Assembly (NCBI GenBank): GCA_013397865.1
Contig: VZTI01004399.1
Location: 620,172 to 684,171, forward strand
Direction of reading: 5' to 3'
DNA: 64,000 nt
Origin: Struthidea cinerea
Taxonomy: Eukaryota > Chordata > Aves > Passeriformes > Corcoracidae
Made by a program: the position numbers and the translations under genes. This document shows, in pieces, positions 23,464-35,400 of this stretch. The notes under the pieces were generated by a model. The model was not told the origin of the DNA and searched no databases. It saw only the letters and a program-made list of their open reading frames with translations. Every line of letters starts with the position of its first letter. The stretch's first letter is position 1.

Positions 23464-26400
23464 ATATGAATTACTCCAGGTTCATCACCGCTGTGAGTGC
23501 AGCAAGAAAAGCATCTCCAATAAGACTCCTGAGTGAGTACATGTCCCTTCTTCCCAGTTGCTCTGAAAGTATCATTCTACGTTCTGGTCTGTGCTGGGGT
23601 ATCATGGCTTAAGACTTGAAAAGGTTTGAAAGAAAACCATGCTATAAGCTGACAAGCAAGGCCAGATAACTTGACTTTTGTCAAGTGGAGATGCCAAGCA
23701 GGTATAAAGAAAAATAAAGTGAATAGCTTTGAACCATTTCAGAAACCCATCCAGACAGATGAATTAGTATTATCACTTTAACAAGTGTCTGAAAAGTCTC
23801 TGCTACTGTCTCTGAACCCGGGCTTTTGGCACAGTTTGCAACTGAGTTTATGTTGTGTGTCCAGGAACAAGCAACTGCTAATGACTTGAAATTCAGTCCC
23901 AGCATGTTTCTTTCCACCTCATTTTCCTGTATCCTGTTCATGTCCATAAATGCCTCACCACCCTCACCATTACTACACTTTCCTTTTCCATATTCATCTA
24001 TCTTTAGGCTACCACATTACGTTGTCTTCCATGTGACAGGTAGAAGAGCTTAAGTGCCTACTTGTTTACTAAGTTGGAACCCACAGAGACCTGACAGAAT
24101 CCAACCATGAAACATAGATCACTAGTTAAGCCTTCAGGGGTCAATTTCCCCTCGTGGTGAGGGGCTGGCATTTGCTGTTCTGTTTAAAATGCTTCATACA
24201 AGCTAAGTCAAGTAATTCACTCTAGGCAGTCTCTTTTTCAAGTGATACATTGATAAGCATCATAACAAAAGTATTAAGTAGCACAGTTCCTGCAGAAAGA
24301 AATATTGAGCCTGCAGTTTTGATGACAAAGTAAATCTCTCTTTACCAGGCCAAAAGTCACAGGCATAACCCAAACTGGTGAAATAGCTGATAAGAATTAA
24401 CTCTCCATGTTCAAGTCTGCTAATAAGTACTGGAAAATAAACTCAATAACAGGCTGCTTTTAAGCCAGACCTGGTGTCATCTGTCCTCTGTTATCTGATG
24501 TAAAACTGTCAAGCCAGCATGAATGCCATATTGTGAGTTCTTAGATTTTAATGCAATCAAGTGCCCTTGCTGGATTAAGGTCCAGTCTGCACTGCATAGA
24601 TTGGATCTGAATGATTGTGAAACTGTGACTTAAAAGCAGGAATTAAGATTTTCTTCATAGCAAATTACTTACACAGTGTCTCTGCCACTAAAACTGGGCT
24701 ACCAGATACATTTCCATTCCCTTATAGAAAAGCTATAATCATCTGTCAGTGTAGCTGCCAGATCAGCTGAAGTGGGACTGAATGAAAAACAGAAAAAAAA
24801 TAAAGCCAATCATTTCAAGTCAGTCTAAAGAGAAGATCATTGAGATTTTAAATTCTTGAAACTCAAAAGACATCAGTCACTGAAGTTTTTATAATAGTAG
24901 ACCTGTCCAGATTGTTTCAAAATAAATTACAAATTTTTTAACTTAAAATTATTTTTTAAGTCTGTCCTAACAGTGTCTCCTTCCCTGTGCCCCCCAAACA
25001 CCTATTTAATCCAAGCAGAAAGGTGAGTTTAAGAAGAATTATCCTTTTGAGTTCACGATAGTTAAACAAATTGAAAAACAGAACAAGTTTTCTGGACTAT
25101 TATTAAATATTGATTAAAGGATATGATCACCATTGTAATAATCAAATTGTAACCAAGGTGTTTTCCTTTTACTCTAGCTGAATTGATGCAGAAGTCTCCT
25201 CCATCTCTCATCTCTCTGGCTGGAGGGGCACCAAATCCTAATGTTTTTCCATTTAAGAGGGCAACTGTTGACATTGGACATGGAACTCCTATTGAGATTG
25301 GGGAAGATCTGATGAAGAGAGCTCTCCAGTACTCAGCCTCAGCAGGGTATCTTGTCACAGCTGCTTGCAATTCAAGATACCAGAAGCTAAGGATCATAAT
25401 ATCCTCTATTAAGTCACCTGTGTTTTTAAAAACTGTTCACAAAGCCCTTTTTTCAAAAAACAGGTTCTTTCCAAAAGACATGCTTTTTTTCAATTTGCCT
25501 CACTAATTACATTTCAGTTAAAGTGGAAAATTTTGCAATGAGTAATGTAAAAAGAAAAAAAAAAAATCACTTAAATCACCTAAAACCCTAATCCTAGTAA
25601 TTCTCAAGCCAGAGCATTGCCTAGCTGTTAGTATTTGAGAATCCAGACTCCCAAAACAGATACTATTTAGAAGATACTGCGTTGCAATATATAGTTTCTA
25701 CATTTTGGAGTATTTCTTTTCTTTTGGCACTATATACTAAAGTCAGTATGTACAACTGGTGGTAGTTGAGTGGAGGTATTTATAGAATTGACATTTTTGG
25801 TACAAAAATTGCATGTCATTACATTACTTCGGTGCTCATGTAAACTCCTCAAGCAGACAGCACTGATTCAGGTGGGGACAGGTTTGCAAAAATACTTGGG
25901 TACCTACAGAGACACATGGGGCATCAGTTAAGACTTTTCTTAATATTTAAATGAACCCAGCCATTTGTGAACATCCTACAAGATCTTAAGACATTTTTTG
26001 GAAAATGTGTTTTAGAAATCCTTGTAATCTGCAGCCAGTTACTAGCAGCATTAAGAGCTTTGTCACACTGCCACATTCGAGTACAGAATGATCCCTTCTA
26101 GGAGTGGGTATTGTGCAGCCTCCACCCTGTTTCATCCTTAGCAAATAATTTCTGCCCAGATTTCACTATGATAATTTGGTGTATGGACCACAGATGTCCA
26201 TCTCATTTTCTTGATTTGATAAAGCAGTCATAGCAATTGCATCTAAGTGTATCTGTGTGACGGTTCAAATCAGACTCAGGACTGCAGGCTAGATTTGGCA
26301 GGGATTTAGAGGAACAGCCTAGCTTTGGCCTATATAAGGTGTTAGATATGCCTTCTTATTCATGTTTCAGGATTCCAGAGCTGTTGTCTTGGCTAAAAGA

Positions 26401-29400
26401 TTTCCAGCGGAACCTACATGATCCCCCCACAGCCAATTACAGTCCTGAGCAAGGACAGATGGAAGTGTGTGTCACAACTGGCAGTCAGGAAGGCTTGTGT
26501 AAAGTAAGACCAGAAGATTCATATCTTAGAAGCATTTCATTCAGAGAGATGTTTATTCTCCCATCAGTTCAGCTATATTCATCATTAAGTGCCCTCTATA
26601 ACTATATGCAGCGTACTTTATTAAATGCATGTCTGACAGTATTACCAATACAAGATAAGGGAAATGAAATAAAATTGGAGTGGCATTCTAGACTGTCAGG
26701 ACTGCATGAAAGTTTGGGTAACTAAAGAAATTTGTGTAGAAAATATGCTACAAGGTAACATTTCACGTTACTCAAGTAGTGCAATAATAAGTGCATAGAT
26801 GCTTTACCATAACTCTGTTCTAAATATGTTTCTTCTCTTTTTTACTTCCTGATTTTTTGGGGGTTTTTACTTGCTGAAATAGTTATCCTTTCTAGTCTAC
26901 TCTCACTGCTGTTTAGTTGATTCTTTAAGTTATAGGGTGCTTCAGAGCACTGTCTTTCCATGTCAAGTTGGTATTCTCTAGTTGATAACCTATCTTAATT
27001 TGGCTCTAAAGCAGATTTTTCATCTGTTCATTGCCTTTCTGACAAGATAATAACATGGTTAGGAAATTACTAGCATCTAATCAAGATTTTCAATCCCACT
27101 AAGAAGTCAAAAGTATGAAGCACACGTACAAAAATTGAACAATCTTTGAAATGGAATCTTTTCTTTTGCAGGTGTTCGAAATGCTCATTAATCCTGGAGA
27201 CAACATCCTTTTGGATGCACCCACATACTCTGGGACACTAGCAGCTGTAAGTATTCTTTAGCTACAAAACATTGTGAATGTTATATTTGAACCAATATGA
27301 CAGTTTAGTACCTGATCTGCAGTCATATAAACACTGTCTGTATTTGCCATAAAAACATACCTAAGACTGAAGAATTTAGTGTCCAACCAGTTCAGTTCCT
27401 AAATATTAACTCATAGAAGGTTTTCTACTATAAGTTCTGTAAAAGCTATTCGAAGTTCCTCTTCCAAATGCTAGTTCATTCAAGGGCTAAGATCAAATAT
27501 GGGACTGGAAAGAAAGCCATCAGGACCTAGTTTGATTGAATTAAATTTGTAACAAGTGGATGTGTATTATCACTGAAGTATTTCATGGTCAGATTATACA
27601 ATAGCTATAAATAGTATAATATTGGAATAGGCCTGAAACATCCATATATGAGTATGAAGATACGAATTAGCGAGAGCTATACAAAAGCAGCAAAGTTTAC
27701 TTTTGAAAAGTAGCTTAATCGGTATAAAATTAAATGCCAGCTCAAAATGCGTAAGAGCTGCAAGAAGGGTTAGAATAAATACATTACAAATTCAGTTGTC
27801 CCCCCATGCATCAAAATTAATTGTTATTGTTTGCTGTCCTAAATTTGAATATATAGTCTAATCAGCTGTACTTTTTTAGGAATGTATTTTGGCAATGCAG
27901 CAGCTTGCAGTTTTACTTAAAAATGCAGAGCACTACATCGTACAAATTGAAATTCCACAGAGGAGAGACAGCAAGCCTTTTCACTGGTATTTTACCTATT
28001 TTTTTTCATACTGCTGTCAACATGTCACTGCAGTAGCATCATTTCATTCTCCTTTGTATTGCTGAATATATCTATTGAGAACAGATTCTTTACCCTTTGT
28101 CAATGAAGAGTAGCTTAAAGCTCTGGTATTTCCACTGAAGTAGAGTGTAAATTGTCAGTAGGAAACAAAGGTGCTATGACCTTAACTGTCTGTGGTGAGA
28201 GCACGAGGAGTCCTGAGAGAACAGTTAAAGTTTACAAAATCTCTTTCTGCTTGAAAAAACCAAATCTGATTTCCTGGAGAAGAGCAGCAATTGAACATAG
28301 GAGATACCCATTTCTTCTCAGTTGGCTTAGTAGGACAAATAAAGAGTAGTGTGGTAAGTTTGACAAGCCTTACAGCAAATTCAGGCAAACTTTTATTTGA
28401 CTCATGAGCAAATGGAGCTTGAGATATCTATAAAATCAAAAAGAAAGACTTTGTATGGATGAAATTTTACCAGTGACAAAAGGAAGACCTTTGAATTACA
28501 CAATTATGAGTTTTGTTCCTTCTATCAACAGCTGAGACCCTTGGGTTGTAATATAATTAATATTCCTAGTGACCAACATGGCATTATTCCTAACGCTTTA
28601 AAAGAAATCCTGTCTGCTTGGAGCCCAGAGGATGTAAAAAATTGTAGCCATCACCTCCCCAAATTCCTGTATACTATTCCAAATGGATGCAACCCAACTG
28701 GCAACTCACTGACCACAGAGCGCAAGAAGGAGATTTACCAGGTATGGAGCGGTGCCCTTGTGAACCTTGGAGGTGGAAATAGATAAATGTCAGTCTTGTT
28801 TCAGTTGAGGGTATCCCATGTTTGGTATTTGGGGCCATTATTAGTCCAGCAGACATTCCTCCTAGAACTTGTTTCTAGCAGAATCTCTTCCATGACAACT
28901 CTTCAGAGGTAAACTATGCATTAGATAAACTGTTTTTCAATGGTAGCCCATTGGTGGCTGGCACCTTTGCCATGGGCTTCTAACTGGATTTGCTGTACAT
29001 TGCCTGCACAGTTTGAATGCCACATGGAACAGAGCTTCAGTTGCATACATGGGTCCTTGTACTACAGGTACCATGATTACTCTTACAATTTCTTGATATC
29101 TGAATTGGGCACTTGAAGGTTTCTCATCACAGGGGCTTCTATATAATGAATGACCAATCAACAGAATCATAATATGGTGCTGGTTAAAAAAAAAACCTGA
29201 CTGAATTTGCAGTGTCTTTAACTTTTATTCATTTTGTTACTTTTTATTAGTTTTTTTTTAATTACTATTAATTAATTTTTTTAAATTTCTTTAGCTTGCA
29301 AGAAAATATGATTTTCTCATAATAGAAGACGATCCTTACTACTTTCTTCAATTTGAAAAGGTAATTTGTCTTCCATAATCCTTAGTAAGAGCTTGTTTTC

Positions 29401-32400
29401 TGGAGAGAAACTAAGATTTCAGGAGAGAACTTAAGTTTGAGCCCTGGACCTTCCTGCATGCCCCTTCATGTCCTACCAAGGCAGTTGTAGGCCTCACAGT
29501 CTGTGCTCCTTTCAGTCATTTTCCCCTTTGTGGTATTTTATGTCCTGGTTAATCAGTGGTTCAAATTTCTCAAGCCTCATACAGGAGATAGAATTTTTCA
29601 GTAATCAGAAAATTATGAAGACTTTGCATTCAATGCAAAGCAAGTATGTCACTGAAGCAGCACTTAAAATTTGCAGCCTCTTAATGTTCCTTTCTCCCTG
29701 CCTCCTTTTATTCAGCAGAAGACTGCCTACTCCCCATCTACTATACCCCATTTTTATCCCTTTGCCTTTTGAAGAATCCAGGAGTTCTCCCAGGTACCAC
29801 AGATAGTGGTACTGGATAGGCAGCTAGCCTTCTTTGTGTAAATTTTCCACGAACTTCATACGCGAATCTGCAGTTGCTCAGTCTTTAAAAGTACCTAACT
29901 TCAGAAATCAAAACAGGTCTTACAAAGCAGTAAAACATTGGTAGAAGATAAAGGTCAGCATTTTCTCTTTTGAAATATGTTTTTATGGAAGGTGGCAATA
30001 AAACTGCTTCACTTACTCATTGAATAGCATTGTGAAGCTTTGTTAGAAAGTGTAGGGGAGAAGGTGTAAAAACAGCATTCTTGATAAGGAAAAAGTATGC
30101 TGAACTCGGATCTTCACAATTTAGTCATATCTTCTGATTTCATTTTATAATATGGCAAAGCAAAAAGCTACAAGGCTCCATTTTAGAAATTGCAGTACCT
30201 CCACAAAGAAATCTTGGCAGAAAAATCATTATTTCTCTCTTCTTCTTATGGCATCATACCAATACTTAAACTGAACGCTTGTATGCTGAACAGTGGGCTA
30301 AGCAAGCATCAAAAAATAACAAAGCTGATTTCTTGAAGACTTTCACAGAATATTGGAATCACATCTCAGAAAGCTAGGCTAAACAATCACTTGTCAGCAA
30401 GTTACTGCAATGTTTTCCTTGGAATACACATTTGAGGAATGAATTGTGCCTTCATAGTAAAGAAGATAATTCCATTATAATCCTTACTAGCACCTTGAAT
30501 CTTATTTTTTATTTTTCATTCCAAGCCATGGGCTCCAACTTTCCTCTCAATGGATGTGGATGGCCGAGTTATCAGGACCGACTCTTTCTCTAAAATTCTC
30601 TCATCTGGGTAAGGCCAGCTGCAGACCACTTAGCATTGCCTATTCAGTTACGACCCAAGACTTCATACGAAGTGATGAGACATGTCGTAGTGTTTTCTCA
30701 TTTGATACCTATCCACTTCTGGAATGAACTCCTGAATCAACAGCTTTTCGCAGTCTACTCACTTTTCATGTCATCTCTTGGCAGTCATTTTACTCCAGGT
30801 TCTGTTTTTCTTCTGATGCTGATAGTTAAGCCTCCCCCCACCCCAGGCAGCCCATTCTTGCAGGCACCGTCTAGGCAGAAAGACAGATGCTGGACTCCAG
30901 CTCTGTTCCTGAAACCCTTAGGAGCTTTTCTCTCTTCTTTTTCCATTTCTCTTTTTATCTATCTCTTACCATTCCTGCAAGCTCCCTGAACTTGTAATAC
31001 AGAAAAGAAACAATCATTCTCTGTTCATAGGGTTATACTGATGTCTAGCCTCCCAGTTCTTTCAGGTTGTTTCCACCTGCCTGAAAAAATCTAATTTGGC
31101 TGTTTTCTATTTCACACAAGTCAACATATTTGATTTTTACCTTGCTTTTATCTGTTATTCTAATAGACATAAAAAATTAATGTGTATTCTGCATTGGCAT
31201 CTGGTGGATTATAACCCATCCTAGAGAAAGTGAGGAGACAACATAACACTAAGTGTGATTGCATTTTCAGAAGTGACGCTGCAAAATGGCATGACAACAT
31301 TATCTTTGCCAAAGACACATATGAGCTTATTGGTTCCATTTTTCTTCAAATAAAAACTTCAGCCAATCTGTAAAGATGGGTAATAAGAATTGAAGCATAA
31401 ATAACCAGCTAGTTTATCAATCTAAATTCCATTCCTTCTGCAGTACTGAATGGAAGCAGAAGAGTAAAGCCATTTGCCACTTCTTATCTGTTTGTCATAA
31501 AGCCTGAGCAATCATGATTTTTCATTATGGGAAAACCTATCTTTCCTTTGATTCACATAATCTTTATGGTTGCAGAGGACAGTTTACAAACACAGATTTT
31601 GTCCTGAAGCCTCATAAATAAGAAGCTGTTATAAGCATTAAAACCTCTTAAATGTTTTAATTTCATGACTTTGATACTCAGCTTCAAAATTGTGTAAGCT
31701 GATGTCAGTATTAAGATATAGATAAATTTGAATGCATAAGAGATCTTCACACTATCAATAAAATGATTGCATGTTTTCCCACATATAACTCAGACAAAGT
31801 ATTAGCACATTGCATTGTTGTAGTAACTTTTTGTTTCTTTGTTTTCTAGTTTAAGAATAGGTTTTCTGACAGGTCCCAAGCCTCTCATTGACAGAGTTGT
31901 TCTACACATTCAGGTGTCGACAATGCACACCAGCACATTCACACAGGCAAGTACTAAACCACCAAATGAATTGTATTTAGGGAAGACAACATATTCCAAG
32001 TTACAAGAAACCACAAGCAAACAGCTTTGTACTTTCACAGTTGCTCTGCACTTTTGCAGTTTTGTTTATGCACATTCATTGTCAATTCTACTAAAGGAAG
32101 AGAGACCAGCATAGAACCAGAGCTAGAGGGTTGTCTCAGTGCATGGATAGTACAGCTGATACCCCTTAACCCGGATTTCAAGAATCAAGACTTGAAATAC
32201 TTTATCTCCTCCTGGTAGGTTCATTTGAAAAACCTCAATGTAAAGCATAGCATGGAAGAAACACTCATTTATTATTTTTTCATTCTGCTTTTCAATTAAA
32301 ACAATACTGGCAGCCTACAAAGACATTTCAAAGCAAGCTGCCAGCTACAGCCCCTTTATGGTTTGTAATAAGGAAAGGAGACATTGAACACATCTAAACG

Positions 32401-35400
32401 TGGCTTCCATCTTCCAGCTCCATTAGTTCGTCACAGAGGCACTATTAAAGCGGAGAGGCCAATGTGGACAGGAAGGTAAAGCAATATACATTGCCTTCCT
32501 CTTTCTCTCCAGTTATCATATTTAGCTCTTCATCCATTTTTCCCTCCCCCCACCCCAACTTCCAAATACTGCCCTGATCATTGGGGACACCAGTAACATG
32601 GACCTGTTGCCCTTGGCACCTCTGCTTATAAAGGGCTCCAAGAGACACCGCATGCAATTTCATATGTGGGGAATGCTGAATAATGCATCTGGCTATGGAT
32701 CTTTGGATGAATGTGGAACAGTCCTGTTTAAAACATGGTATTGATGATGTGTTTTATTTCTTTAGATTATGATATCACAGCTGCTTCAGCAATGGGGACA
32801 AAAGGGTTTCTTGGAGCATATAGACAGGTAGTGTTATGTCATATGCTGAATCCCATCATCTGTCATTCTGCTACTTATTACCTACATCAAACATGCTTTG
32901 TAGTAAACAGTTCGGAGGAGGTGGACCAGTATTAGGCCAAGGAGGTAAGGCAGGTCACCAAAACTGCTGGGTTCACACGAGAGCCCTGAAGAGACACAGT
33001 ATGAAGTTGCAGACAAACATGTCAGGGTGTGTCACCTACCAATCCAGGCAGACAATCCTCCAGTCCACTGGGACATTATGCAGCTCCCATCTGAAGGGAA
33101 CTTGAGAAGATCCTGGAAGCTTCAAGCCAGTGAATAAAGTTTTTATCCCTGCTAAAGTGTTAGGGTCTGTAGCAAAAGCTAAGATCTCTGAGCACAGAAT
33201 CCATTGAGAAAGAGCCGGCATAGCCTTTATAAAGGGAGTTCTTGCCTCACTAAGTTAGCAGGAATTCACACTCTTGCCGTCCTGTATCTCCTGATTGTGG
33301 ATACTGATGGAAAAACAGTGAGGTTCATCTACACACACTAAACATTGCCTTGTTCACTGCTCTTGGAGAGAGAGCACTGGGCTACTGTCTAACTCACAAG
33401 GCATTTCTTGTGTACTGACTGACACACACTTGGTTTTCATTTATTATGCAGGAGGAGTACAGTTTCTTTTGACTATCACTGCCTCATTTTGTATTCTCTA
33501 CTTGGATATCATTAGAGCCCCAAGCTTTCCACTTTAGGGGAGTGTGCTACACTCAGCAAAGGCCTGTAACAGAAACACGAGCAAAGCATACAAAAAGTTC
33601 TTGTATCTCACTGTAACAGCCACTTCTGTCCCCTGATGTTCATATTGTAAACCGCAATATTTGAAAAAAAAAAAAAAACCAAACCAGACACACCAGCCTT
33701 AGCTTTGCCTTGTTTTAAGATTTAGGAACATAAAAGATAAGTCTCACAGAGAAACTTGGACCACACTTTAGCTCATCTTCTAGGAGTTCCAAAAAAAAGA
33801 ATCCCAAATATATATCTTCACTTACCTTTTTCTGGTAGGTCAAAAGGCAGCCTTGCTCAAGCCCAAAAACTGTTCTTCTGCTTGAACTAGTGAAAATAGA
33901 GCTGTAGAGGGGCAGCTGTAATGCTTTATAACCTTAACTGATGAGGCCCCACAGCTGACTGGAATCTCTTCCAGCTGATTTCATTTGTACACGAGTGAGA
34001 TGTTAGATCAGGCTTTTGAGTAGAAGCTTGTCCAGTTTTTGAAGCAGCTACATGTTTGGGGAAGTTTTGTCTTATTCATAGGTATAATTTCAACATATAA
34101 TTAAAATGGTAACAGGTAAAAACTTTGTAACAGAATTTGCAATTTGGTAAAAACTGCACAAAGGAGATTTACCATTTCATGCAGAATGTATGAAATATAC
34201 AGTAGATATAGCTGAGCCCCAAAACTATGTAAGTCTCTGGAAGTGTTGGTGTTTGTGTATCAGGTATAATGAAATGCATCCACAAATCAAAGCTATTGGT
34301 TCAGAGAGTATTTTTAAAAGTACTAATGTAAAATTATGTAAATTATGCAAATTACTAAGGATGTTTTCTCAAGACATGGGAACACATTTGCATCTGAATT
34401 ATGAACTCAGTATCAGGCATTTCTCTTGTGTCTTCCATTGCACAGCTGTGTCATTTTATGTCAATAAAAGCCACTGCACATGACTTGTCCATGGTGAAAC
34501 TTGGATTAGGGTTATTTTTCCCAGTAAGAGATTAAATTATTTGAAATTTTTACTTAAAGTATGAAGGAGGTAGGTTCAAAAGTGTAGAAAAGGGGAAGCT
34601 GTGAAATAGTTATGACAGGTTTATCATGTGATTTGCTTTTTACCTTGTCAAATGCCATTTCCATGTGTACCCATTACACAGCATCAACCCAAATGCACAA
34701 ATATCAAGTCTGTGCTTTTGCATATGTTTAAGTCCCAAATTTTCTTCAGTATGTGTGCTTTGTGCAGTAAATACTGTTAACAGGACTTGTATCTACCACT
34801 GTTAATAGACAGAAGGGAGGTAATACACAAAAGGTTTCTATGATACATGTAAAGCTGAAGAAGCAGCCACACAGGGTCTTCCTCTGTCTGGTTGATCAGT
34901 GCTTTGTTGAAGATGCTCTTGGGTTGTTCAAGTAGAAAAGCTTTGTTTCTGCCTTCAGAAACAAATGGACTCTGAAACTATATGAGTTCATGACTTTCAA
35001 TTGATAATTTGCTTTCAGAGTGGTGGACTTCTACAGGATCCAGCGGGATGCAATGCTCACTGCTGCTGACAAGTGGTTAAAAGGTCAGAGTGCAACACAG
35101 ATAATCATTTAAATTTTTTTTCTGGCTATTTATTATCTTTGTGCTCAAGAAAAATCACTTAAGTTCATCTCTTGACTGAAGTGACAGATAAGCACTATAA
35201 GCAAATCAATTACATTAAATATTAAGCTTAGGACAAATTGTGTACTGATGCGTTTTTATGCTTTCTGGTAGGACAGGGAGATAGATGGTGATGGAAAAAG
35301 CTCACCACATTACTATTTAAAGCAATTTTACAAAGAGCATGTATTTCACTTCATTATGTTCTTATACTTTCTATGTCTAAAATATCTGTCTTTAAAATTT

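Noticed and set aside
26262..26272. tRNA B-box-like GGTTCAAATCA
   Set aside because: No A box at the right spacing upstream and no cloverleaf can be drawn, so it is neither a tRNA gene nor a clear tRNA-derived SINE.
26339..26725. Open frame of 128 codons as a separate gene
   Set aside because: It is AADAT exon 3 (26371-26503) read with intron sequence on both sides.
31194..31207. Reverse-strand CTCF-like sequence TTGGCATCTGGTGG in AADAT intron 7
   Set aside because: Two mismatches in the core consensus, one at a normally invariant position; too weak to call.
33664..33678. Poly-A run (A15) in AADAT intron 9 as a retroposition tail
   Set aside because: No recognisable retroposed body precedes it and no flanking target-site duplication was found.
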